From positions 6,448,501-6,512,500 of the forward strand of contig JAKOON010000006.1 in assembly GCA_022577435.1 (NCBI GenBank): a DNA stretch of 64,000 bases. The letters run 5' to 3'. Below, piece by piece: positions 25,089 to 37,200 of this stretch. Under the pieces are notes generated by a model that was not told the DNA's origin, did no database searches, and worked only from the letters and a program-made list of their open reading frames with translations. Made by a program: the position numbers and the translations under genes. The DNA comes from Embiotoca jacksoni (lineage: Eukaryota; Chordata; Actinopteri; Embiotocidae). Position 1 is the stretch's first letter, and every line of letters starts with the position of its first letter.

Positions 25089-25400
25089 CTATGGGCGAAC
25101 CTTCATTGATTGGGGGAGATTAAGCCGGGGTGATAGTTTTGCGGTTTGGGGAAGGCTTAGTCGAGGATCCACTGTGGCTCCCGGGCCTTGCAGATCCCCG
25201 AGATCTCCATGTGGGACGGAAGGATAAAGGCTATGGGACATGATAACCATAAGTGAAGAGGTTTAACAAGAGGGAGGGAGCGTGGGATGCAGAAAATGTG
25301 AACAGGCCGAGGTTTAGAGTGGGTGGATATTTATAGGAGTGTGGCCAGAAGTGGGGGAGTGGCTGAGGCGTGGTCCTGCTCCTGAAATTCAGCGAAACTT
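25089..25400 (-). promoter_or_regulatory. candidate cabp4 promoter and 5' leader
   Basis: A GC-richer block lies 90-400 bases upstream of the cabp4 start. On the minus strand it has a TATA-like TATAAATAT at 25335-25327, so transcription could start near 25300. It also has a CTTAATCTC site resembling the TAATC core bound by photoreceptor homeodomain factors, and a CCAAT. A 50-codon upstream frame runs from ATG 25241 to TAG 25089. This is inference: the block may instead be a fragment of an LTR-type element, since it differs sharply in composition from its flanks. Confidence 0.28.
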
Positions 25401-27257
25401 TATCTCCAATAAATGTCGTATAAACAGTAAAGTCTCAAAAGAGGAGGGTTCACTACAAAATGACAAGAACGGATTTTAGAACAAAAAAAAAATAACAGTT
25501 GAATGTTTCACATGTGAGCAGGGGTGTAGTGCTGTTTGTTGTACAGTTAAGTTGTTCTGACTATTTCAGATGCTAAGTTAACACGTACTGAAGTAAAATT
25601 AACAAGGCAAACAGTAGTGGATCAAAAAGAGGCTTTGAGTTGGTATCGTAAATCATTCAATACACCTTAAAAATCAATATGAAAACTTTGATTATTTAAT
25701 TTGTTTTCATAGGCTCTCTTGCATGACATGTGCTTTAGAGAAGATTGGATCTTCAAGCACGTAAAAAAATGTCTATGAATTTCAATTTGTTCAACAGAAC
25801 TCTAAACTCCTTACTTAGAAAACAAATTAGTTCGAGTGCACTCCAGCAGCACTACACCTATGCACGAGCAAACAGTTGCCTATTTACACATCTGTCACAC
25901 TCAAAGCTTTGTAGCATCAATTTGTAGTCGTGTCTCTGGCAACCTCATTATTTTAAGTCCAACATTCACTCTCCTTTTAGCTCTACTTCCTTCTCCACCA
26001 ACATCTGAAAGAACTACGTGTCACTTGAGCTTCTAAATATCCCGCCATGTTCTCTGGCTAATCGGAAACTCTCTCTCGGTTATTTAGTGGTCGAGCATTC
26101 AGCCGTATTGTCAGAGCTTTGATGCTGAAAATTGTCTCAAAATAAGTTGATGAGAACTGTGAGAGTGATCCAAGTAAATCGACCAAAACATGGAGCTTAA
26201 AGATGCAAAAGCTCCCCATAGAACTTAGGGGTTTAACGAACATATTTTGAGCTGGAGGGAGGAAGAATCACTCCAGTCCAACTGAATGCAAATGAATGTG
26301 GGCAATAGGACACCCAAACATTCTGTTAGCTATGGTTGGGGTGGAGGCAGGAGCCTGTCCCAGCTGAAATTAATCCAGTCAATCACAGGACTCACACCCA
26401 AACAATGAAATAACCATAAAACAGACAGGAAAGTGTAGGCACAAAGGTTAAGACAGGTGATATGAATAAAACAAAGGTGTAGAGAGGAAGCATGGGGACA
26501 GAAGTGTAATACATGAGTGTGAGTTAAAGGAAGCTCAAGAAGAGGAAGAGGGAGAGAATGACAATCATAGGTGTAGGACTTGTGAAGGAGGAGGAGGGGG
26601 GGAGAAGACTTATGGCCGTCCGTTTGAGAGACAGATTAATGTTCTGTCATGGACCTCTGCGGTTGTGGGTATCAGCGCGTGATGATGAACGGCCATATTT
26701 GACACTGATGTGCTATAAACACAACGCCTCACTCCACCATCTCACATGACACAGAGACGGTGCTCTATAGAAACCAAAGATCTGCTCCAGCAGTCGCTGC
26801 TTAGGGCAGCGTACATCACGAGCGTTGTAATGAGAAGAGACATGTCCACCAGCCAGCCCTCTAAATTATGTTCGGCTGTTTAATGTGCTTCTGCCAAACA
26901 AGCCACATTTCCCGCTCCCACCGGGTTGGGAAAAACGTGCCGTGACTGAGTAGTGATTGCCTGTCTGTCAGGTTATCACACAATCAGCGTGCATGGGATA
27001 CATGCTGATTGCAACACGCTTAGAGCATGTGACGCTGTTCGGGTGGGGAGGGTGTGGAACAGTCACGGGATTCTTTAAGTGGACGATATTTATAATATTT
27101 ATCTACTATGTATTTTATACCCGCAGCATTGTAAACATTTGTTTATGTAAATGTATGCTGCGGAAAATAAATTCTGCTTTGCATGAAAGATAAGTTCATA
27201 GTGTTTACAAAACCTTGCTCATGTATTTGCAAGTATGCACAGACACACAAACTCTCA

Positions 27258-27259
<2 letters not shown>

Positions 27260-27298
<39 letters not shown>
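27260..27298 (+). repeat. (CA)n microsatellite
   Basis: About 19 CA units with further ACACAC clusters on both sides, in the intergenic interval. Confidence 0.92.
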
Positions 27299-27301
<3 letters not shown>

Positions 27302-30300
27302 TTAACACTCACACACGCACACTTCTTTACCCACATTGCACATGTGGGTAAAGAAAGATATCTGAATTTTCTGTAGAGATGGTCTCACATTGTTTGCCTG
27401 AAGAATTGCTCACATCTTCAGTGAGCACAACTCCCATCAGGGTAAACAAACACACGCACACCCACAGGCATAGCCTGTACTCATGCGAGTTTCACTGCAC
27501 AAGCCATTGAGCAGCACTTTGTGTGTCTACAGCTCTCCTCCCTAAGTGGCCAATTGCTGTCAATCACTGAGCCAACACAAGCAATTTTAGATCCTAAGCA
27601 CGCTAATTGAAGTAATGAAATTGAGGGCCAGGTGGACTGGGCAAAAACAAACAAAACTAACACAGCTGATGATGGAGAGCAGGCTCCACTTGAGAGATGT
27701 GCCGTTGTGGCAGGAGCTGAATGGGCCTGCCTAGAGCGTTAAGGGTTAAACACTAAATAGGAATGCTAAATATATTTCACAAGACCCACTAGGGTGAAGG
27801 GCGCTGAGATTCATTGTATATCTCATACAAACATGACCCACATAGAGAACACACACAGACACAAAAACAGGCAATAAATAGCAAACACTCAGAGATGGTA
27901 TTTTTTCCACCGGAGCTCGATGAGCCTTTTAATCACTTATTTTGATAAGAGAAAATAATTTGTCTGTATCTGGATGTGAATCTGCAGCACATACACATCA
28001 TGCTGATTGCTAACAGTAGGACTTTGTTCAAGGATGCCATTATGGCCATTCATATTCTACCTGCAGCACCGTAGCAAATTTGGTCTCATTATGTTCATAT
28101 GCGTTAGTTTGGAAACAATTGCTCAACAAAGTTTGTACGGAATAGTTTTAAATTTAATCCAGTGTTTTCTGATCTGAAAATCCCATCATCAGACGATAGT
28201 TTGTTTGCGTGTTCCTGATCTGTTTTGCCACGGCTGTTGTTAAGGTTCTGGCCAAAAATGACTCGGTTGAAGTTAGGGAAGGTGAGACCTCAGGCAGCTT
28301 CCAACAGAAAGGCGATAATTCACACAGCAGCTAAAGAATGTTGTGAAGACATTTTAAAGAAAAAATAAATGCTGCTGTTTTTCATGTGTCATGTGTCAGG
28401 AATTTGGCAATCAGTTTTAAATGACATTTAAAAAAAAATCACAGACAGCTTTTTTGGGGGTTCAATGAAATATTTAATACGCAAAATCTGGTACAGATTA
28501 TAGGACCAGTGTGTATCTCTACATAAGGAGTGGGTCCTCTTCCACGAAGCATGTTTGTTGCACTGCCATGCTTCTACAGTGAGTGTAAGCAATTATTTTA
28601 ATCAAAAACAATCTGTTGTTTCAGGCTTATTCAGATCCAATCAGCATCAGAGAAATCAGAATCTACAAGGCCAATCTATTGCCACCATAACATTGTCAGA
28701 CTCACAAAGGACAGTTAAGATGGATCGAAGACATCTTTGTGGTGGATTGTGTAGCCTTAAGCTGCCAGCCCCAAGCAAGGATGAGAAGTGGGCTGTGGTA
28801 CAGTAAGCTCACATCTTTCAAGATAGACTTGAGATCTTCAGACTGAACTTACAATGATTAAAGTGAAATCATTCACTCTGGAGCTGCAAAAATCCAATTT
28901 TAAAATGTTGCCCACTATGTTTGCAGAGAATTGTCGGAATTAGGACCAAATTTATGTAAATCTGTTTAGTAGTTTTAAAGATACTCCTTCATTTAAGGAG
29001 AAAGTAAACTGGACCAAAAATGAACCTCCTTGACAGACAGGAAAAGACATGAATACAAATTCTCAGACAAAAAAACGCACATAGCGCCACTCAGGTTGTG
29101 AGGCTTCATCCTTCTCTGCACCAGCCCGCTATTTTCTCTTTGTTTTCGAATAATCTTTCTATTCACCTGGTGTTCAGCCAGAAGACAATCAATCCCACAG
29201 GGCCAAACAAGTCTGTGTCTGATCCATAAACAACCGATAGTAATGCAATCAGGTCTGGCACTCCATCTTATCTTAACCTATCTTAACACCTCACCGCCAC
29301 TTCCTCTCCATCACATCCCTCCACCCCCCCAGCGCTGATTTCATGTTATGGCTCTGAAATGAGTCTGTCGCCTTCAGTAGTGGTGCAGATAGGGAACAGA
29401 GGACGAAAATGAGATCTTTTTCTTATTCACACACGTCTATTCCTGCCTCTTCATTTGGCAAAAACTCCTCACTGCTTTGTATAATTCTTGTCTAATTACA
29501 ACCTGCTCCGTCTTGTATTTCTGGAGGCCGGCCTGATAATCACACGGTGGAGCTGAATATGTCTGTTGATGTGATTGCATTGTAACAAGCAACAAGGGCA
29601 CAAATATTGAACCAAAACAAATGCAAACAGAGGGCTGGCCATCTGTTGACTTGTACAGCAAAATATAGTCAGGATCCGGATAATTAAATATTACAAAAGC
29701 AGAAAGGAAATGCCTGTCAGTCTCATTAGAGCGTGAGTGGGCTGCCTTAAACATGTTCTGTGCAAGGCTGGCTCACTACAAATGAACCATAGCTAAAGAA
29801 AGATGTTTTGAATTATTAAACACTCTACAGTAAAAACAAGTTCACACTTCACTCTAAATCAGTAGCACAGCAAAATTCACATATGCATAGGTGCACCTTC
29901 TCCAGCCACTAGAAGAAGATAAAAGAAAAGGGATTTTATATTCTATTTTACTTACTCTGATTGCTCTTCTTCCTTGCCTTGGATGACAGATGCAGATGAA
30001 GTATGAGCTGTATGAAGTCTTACCTAACCTGAGGATTATATAATGAAAGGTGATTATCCATCTAAATATGGCGGGATTAGAGATGCAACTGGCTGCCTTG
30101 GTCCTCAAGAACAAAAAGGGCAATGATATTGTGTTACTGCAGATAAGCCATTTTACTTATCTGGATCGATTAATATTTTATTTTAGTCTGGTTTGGTTAG
30201 AATGACTTCAGAGTCATGGTGCAAAATCAATAAATCTTTCTGACTGTGATCGACCAATCTGTGGGTCCATCCTTACGTTATGTTTCATAGATAAGCAGTG

Positions 30301-32554
30301 TCTCACTCATACAGTGAGAGACTAAGCAAATTAAAGGTTTTATTAAGGATTTGTTTAACTTGACTGAGAAAGCATTTAACAGGATAAAGTGATGCAGCTG
30401 TGAGTAGATCTCTGTCTGAAAATGAACCACAGACATGAGCACAGTGACTGACAAAGAGACTAAATTTATACCTGTATGACCAGACTATGAACGCAAATTG
30501 TTTTAATTTAATGATCTAAGCGCATAATCCAAAGTGCAAGTGCATTTAGGGTGAGTTCAAATTCACTTCTGCTTTTTAAACAGCTGGTAATCTGAGAACA
30601 AAGTAAAGCTCGTGGTTCATGAGGGTTGTACTTAAGTCTTTTAATAATTTCCAGCTGTGTGTGTGGGCTGTAACATGACATTTCCATTTCCCTTAGGAGC
30701 CAGGAGTGCTTGTACCTTGATGGTGGATTGCTCTTATAATGGCAGATTTGTCAAGTAGGACAGTAAAGAAGCTTTTCCACAGAGGAAGCGGATCTGCTCG
30801 TGTGCAAATCAATGTGCACAATCTTTTTTATTGTTAATCTGTTGCATGTTTGTGAGCTGCTGTGAGTCTCGGTGTATGTAACAAGCAGTGTATGCGTGTA
30901 GGAGCCAGTGTAGGCTCGTATTACTCTTACTAATAATGTGCCCTTAAAACAACTGTAAAATACTTTGCCAGCGGCAGTCTTGCAATGGCTTTCCGCTGCC
31001 TTGAGCAGCAGTGCGCCAACAATGTGCTGATCTGTCATTTTAAGACCAGCATACTTGTATGCAGTCAGACAGGTGCAAGTACATTAGCCATCAAAACAGC
31101 GTGGGACCTGAATGGGAAAATTATATCTGCGTCAGTCTGAAACTTGCAAAGCTTAATGGCAGCAGACAGGAGACCATTTTATACCACAGTTAGGGGCAAC
31201 AGTACCATGTGGTAGATAGTTTCTGAGTGTGATCTAAAATATTACTTTTCTCTGTATTATGTAGATCTCAATGAATATCACACTTAAAGGTATAATTCAA
31301 GTGTTGAACTCCACCAATAAATCCTGTTGTGTTCGTTCAGACAAACTGCAGCGTGAAATAAGAGTGAAATCAGATTTGTCAGGTCACAAAATGATCTTAT
31401 GTGTAGAAAAGATGATGATACTGGTAAAAAAAAAAATCTATAATATTTTTGCTTATTTAATATTGCTGTATTTCTGTTGTTCCTGTCTGTTGCCATAACC
31501 CGATGAGCCCTAAACCAAGTTAAACATCACAACTCGACAAATGAGTGGGCTGAGGTTTGTTCAGACATGTCTGTAATAACAGCAGGACAGGAAAATACAT
31601 GTGGAAAATAAACTTTGAAGAAAGTATTAGTGAATATTCATGATGTAAACCATAGGTACCCCTGCTGCTGCACTGGAGGAGGTTAGGTTAGGTTAGGTAG
31701 TTACTTTATTAACTATCATGAATTATTTAATTATCATGAGAGTATTTTGTTTGCTCACAAAGTTATTGTCTTACTTGGATAACTCTTAGAATACAGAAAA
31801 TAAGCCTAGAAAATAACTTGTTTCTGCAGAAAGACTGATTAAAGACTCAGTGAGGAATTAGGTTGACCTCCCGAAACTTTTGGAATGGCGGCTAACCAGG
31901 ATGTGACGCCAGGATCTCGGCTCTAGTTTTGGGAAGTCAATCTCCGGGGTTCTCTCTTTTGCCAGAGGAATGCCACCCCAGGACACAAATAACAAACAGG
32001 GCAGATATGAAGGCAGCCAGGAAAACCTCCACTCAGAAAAAAATGTGTCAATGTTTAACTTTGATGTGACTTCTGTGAATATCACCTCCTGACAAAATAG
32101 AGGTAAAATGGAAAAGTCTGGGGGAGCACAACTCGACCTTTCCATATAAAACCATGTCATTGGGATATTTCATAAAGCTACTACAGATGTTATGCAGAAT
32201 TTGGTGGAAGTACTGTATGTATAAAATAACTGGCTGGGCTCTGACTAAGTGTCCCAATGACGAGATGTTGTAGCTGGTATTCATTGGATAAATTCAAGTA
32301 TTAGAGCAAGCTGATAGAGAATATATGGGACAGAAAGCGTGAAAAAAGTAACCAATTTAAGCAGCTGAAGGGAAAATAGGAGGGGAAAAAAAAAAAAATC
32401 ATGTTTTGAGAGGATAATTAACTGACAGATGAAGAAAATGTAGATATCCATTTCAGCCTGAAGTAATAAGTCCATATACTGACGCATGGGATGTTTAATG
32501 GAAAATGACAGTGAATTCCCTTTTTGAAGTTTAAGCTAAAGACGGTTTATAAAG

Positions 32555-32555
<1 letters not shown>

Positions 32556-32613
<58 letters not shown>
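32556..32613 (+). repeat. (TG)n microsatellite
   Basis: About 29 TG units followed by a short GA run. Confidence 0.95.
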
Positions 32614-32623
<10 letters not shown>

Positions 32624-33959
32624 GAGCCTATACAGTACATAGGATGAGGGACAATCTTTTTCTCTTTGTAGTATCCATCCTTCCATTTCCTAACTGACTG
32701 AGTCCACTGATTGACTGCTGTTTGTTAGTTAAGTCAGGCAAAGGATTTAAAGGGATTTCAGGACCCCGTGGGCCATTGCCTCTTAAACGCTGCACTTTGT
32801 ATTGACTGCCAATATATCACAAACATGCTAGCTATTCTTCCTGAAAGGACACCTTAGCTTTAACCCCAACACAAGATCAGAGTTATCTTCAATAACTTCA
32901 GTAGGAAATCTGGTGGGCATCAACTGTTTTAAAAGAAATTTTGATAAATGTAAACACAGCTTGCGCCTTAGAGAGAGGTGTAACTGTCTAAATACAGTCT
33001 GTTGTTTCTCTCCTTGACATTTTGCTTTGCTCTGCAGTGGTCAGTAACTGAACTTCGTCTCACTTCAATGGACAAAACCTTCTGTGAAAAATGTGGTGTA
33101 ATTTCACAAAATCATCACGAGGACAGGAACTTCATTTTAAAATGGTGGTCGATTGTGCTGTAAATATAACAAAGACACTTTGTTGTGCTCATAAGAAAAC
33201 AAAAACTGCAGGTAAAGCGTAATCTCATTTTGTGCTTACGCTCCCATTTTTCTGCTTTCTCATTTTGTCTATCTCTCCCCCTCCTTCCTCTGTTCTTTGC
33301 CCATTGAGGCAGTGCTGCAGTGGGAAACTGGTAAGGAGCCTATTCCACTGCGATCAGACACTCGCCACGCTCAAATATGCTTAGTGCGTCCAACCAAAGC
33401 CCTTATTTAGCGCTATGCTTTTTTTTGAAGAAGTGGAAACTTACTTCACCCCTTACCTTCACAGGAAAAGACAAGTGAGTGCAATAATGTGCATTTCATG
33501 CACCAGTCAGCTCCCGATGGAGTGCAGACTTTTGAATTGTTGACTTAGGTCGAAATCAGCTTTTGTAGTTTGCTCGGTCTGGATTGGCCAAAGGCAGTGG
33601 TGCAATTTTTCACAGCATGCAGCCAAATGTTGGAAATGCTGATGTGGCCCTACCAGGAAATTTTCAATGTTTTCCAACTGTTTTTCAGAAATGCCATTAA
33701 CGTTGCAGTAATGTTTTGAGGGAAACTGAGGAACTGATCAGGGTTTTGGTTTAAGACAAACATTACATGTTTTGTTCCTCACGTCAGTTGACATGCTCAA
33801 TTTGAAATGAAGACCACAATCTTACCTGAGATGATCTGAGTCGACCAAACATAACGACAAAATAGTGAAATGGAATATAGATTACAAGCAGGTTTTGTTG
33901 GGAAAACACATGAAATATGGTTTTACTGAACATTCTGCAGATACTTTCTGTACAAATTT

Positions 33960-34290
33960 GTTATCATTTATCAAATACAGTAAAAACAGCGCACGTGACC
34001 TCAAGTGGCTTTAGTTATTATGACGGAAACAAGCGAAGGAGTCAGCTGATGTAGTATAACACATGACGGAGTCCACACATGGTTGGATGAATCTCAAATG
34101 GGCTTTCACCCAAGAGATGGCTGTTCTTGTATGTGAAACCAAAAGACAGTACTGAATTGTTTTGAATTACATATGTGAGTTAACTAACGTAATGTGTTAC
34201 CTTGTAAGTACCTCAAGTTACGAAGCAGACATATTTTAACCCTGATCATAGTCTTTTACTAAAGCAAACCAAACTGTGACTGTTTTGCAA
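33960..34290 (+). repeat. dispersed teleost repeat, copy B
   Basis: GACCTCAAGTGGCTTTAGTT, ATTATGACGGAAACAAGC and CAGACATATTTTAACC match copy A at 7325-7770 with divergence. No coding capacity is evident. Confidence 0.55.
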
Positions 34291-37200
34291 TGTTAACCAC
34301 ATGTTTTTTTGTTTTGTTACCATCACAACAAAAGGTCCAACACGTCTGTCGCTGGCACTCCCCAACGGTATATGTTGGCAAATAAAATGTTCTGTTGTCT
34401 TGGTAACAGGACATGTTGGTCCTTTAGAGGGTGCTAAAACACTCATAGTGTATGTTAGTTTGGGAGTCATTGTAAATCTACTTATTTCGATGTTTGTGTA
34501 GATTTTGATAAGAAAAGAAAACAGAACATTGTGTTGACTAATTTAAGAAAATGTGTGTTGAAGAAAACAGGCCTTTTTTATGAGAGCAAAAGGAGTTGAC
34601 AGAAGAAGAGAGGCGATTGAAGGGGTCTTGTGGTTAATGATGTGTTCATTTATTGGTGACCGATAATGTCATATCAGGAACTAATTGCCTGCACTGTTGG
34701 CTCATTAAACACACCATGACATCCTGCCACGGGGCACTGGATGCACACCTCGCTCCAATCACTGCTATCTCAATTTGTCCCCGTTTTACTTCATCTGCTG
34801 CCCGGGTGATCACTCTGATTTCATGGACTGCATATACGCTGCTTTTACTGTTGGATAGAGGGGGCCGGTTTTCTTCAAATCGTGAAGGGATTTGCAGTTC
34901 TGAAGGTGTTTTGTTTATGAATTTCATTTTGTGCTGTGAAAGTTGCTCTGACATTTACACACAGTTGACTTTTTTAATTGTCAGTTTCGTACCAAATCTT
35001 CTCTGTTTCCCTGTTTTTTGTTTTTTGAATATTCTCTCTCGTCTTCTGTCTGTCGTTTTTTCATCTCCATTTCTTCTCGGACTTATTCTCTGCAGTCACC
35101 TTCACACTCCTGATCTGGAGCAGTTGGCTCATCTCTCCCCTTCACTCTCTATTCATTCATCCCTCCATTTCGCACATGCCCACTGCCCTGCTGTAGGCCA
35201 CACTTCCCTCCACCATCCCTGCTTCACCTCAACCTCCCTCCCCCTTGTTTTATTTATGGGAATATGCTGATCGGGCAAAACCAGGTGAAGATAGATTTTT
35301 TTGTAGTTACAGGGTGAGAAGCAGAAATTGAAATGGTGAAAGGTGAGAATGAGTAAGAGTGAAAGAGCAAACACAATTAATCACTGAGTTGTCATTTGTC
35401 CTAAAAAGCAAAGCCATTCATCAAAGGGAGCAGAGGAAAAATAAGAAAAGGGCGAACAAGGCAGAGCGAGCGAAAGAGAGAGAGGAGAGAAATATGTATC
35501 ACAAGATCTATGCGGGATGTAATTGGGTCAGTGGCAAATAATGTGACTGTGTTAGTGCTGAGTTTTACTTCAGAGTTGGAACAGAAGGCTGGTAGGAGAT
35601 CAGCGTCAGCAGGAGAGTAATTCAATCTCGTGAGAGATAAAACAAGAAAAAGGTTAACCGCGAACCTCCTTTAACTCCAAACTGCACAATGACTCATGGT
35701 ATGAAAAGAGAGTTGCCACCAAAACAACAACAAAGCTAAATGCCAGAGAGACCCACTGTGTATTTTCTCATAGAGAGCACATCAACTCCAAAAGAGCAAG
35801 AGGAGAGGTATAAAACAAACAAAAAATAAAATAACACATTTAACCTGAGGGAATATCATTCTGTCAATCTGTCATGTTATTTGACAGAGGTCATTCTTCC
35901 TTTTGCATTGCTGGCTTGGCCTGTCACAAAATATTAGAAAACGAAAAGTTGCTCAGTGACATTGTTTTCAATATAGATTAAAAAACCCACACCTGTTCTT
36001 TTGGTGGTCGACCCTGCGTGTCAGAGTTAAGGACAAATCACAGATAGGGTTAATGGGATCCGCCGGTTTCAAAACAACCCTCAGAGTGAAAAAGAGAGTG
36101 TAGGAAGGACTGATAAAATGAGGGAATGGCGAAAGTCAAAGGTGATGTTGGCGACAGATGATGGCAGCGATGGGTGTTAGAGGTGAGAGCAAATAAAACA
36201 AAGACTAAGGGAGGAGCTTCTTCTGCTAGACCAGAAGCCATGCGAGACCCGGGTTTGGGGACGTAGCACATGATGACAAGAATAATGCACCTTGACAGGA
36301 CAGCACTCTCTGCCGACGCGACCAATGATTCTCCCCGAAGCAGAGTGATGTGGAGCGTGAGCAGCACCTGTGACACCAACTGCCGCCCCGAGGGAACATC
36401 AACAACTACCCACCTGTTAATAAATGCACTCGCCAACATCACGCTGCCTATTAAATTCATTCATTTTCCTGTGACTGATGTCGATTTGAGATGCCATGAC
36501 TGCCTCTGAACTATTCTTGAGCAGAATTCAAATGTCACTCAAACAGTCTGTCAGACACTCAAGGAAAACTGGCATCATTCACATCTGGCCGTCATCAGGA
36601 GACATCCTGTGGCTGCTTCCCTATAAGACAGTGAAACAGTGCTTCACCTACAGGGAGAAGAAATAACACATTCTTCTTACAAATGATATGTTGAGTTCAG
36701 AAGGAATAAAATACACCACGGTTACTGCTGTATTCCTTTTTGTTTTGGTCATATGGTGGCCAATGTTGTCCTGACTCCGCCTGCCTATTGCTCACAGCTT
36801 CACTCTTTGCTGTATTTATAGTCTGGAAACCCTGTTCACATGAAGGTTCCTTTAGACACACCGAAGAGCAGACCAATCAGCAACCAATGGGTGCGGCTCA
36901 GTGCGAAGAAGTTGAAGTCAAACTTTTGTTTAAAATTGTAGTTCCAAAAAGGACTGTGGCTGTAGAGCAACATGAAGCGATCCAAACAGTTGTAGCAATG
37001 CTAATAAATATCACAGTATTAAAACTGGAGCAACAACAATGCGTCCTTGTATCTATATAGTCTGCAAAGGTCATTTACGGGCATTGCATTGCATTACACT
37101 CTGCTCACTTTGTGGGAGGGTCTCTGTTGTTTACAGTTTAGTGAGTTTCTGTGTACAGTATACATCATATTGTGGTCAATGCTGATTGGTTAATGGCTGC

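Noticed and set aside
31679..31699. Telomere-like GGTTA repeats
   Set aside because: Only about four units of a five-base motif, not the vertebrate TTAGGG; a short simple repeat.
34653..35270. 205-codon + strand open frame
   Set aside because: Pyrimidine-rich DNA explains its Leu/Phe/Ser content; no recognised family, and no flanking exons that join in phase.
36740..37060. 106-codon + strand open frame next to two CCAAT motifs
   Set aside because: No domain or exon partner; the DNA looks like a dispersed repeat. The CCAAT pair alone does not support a promoter.
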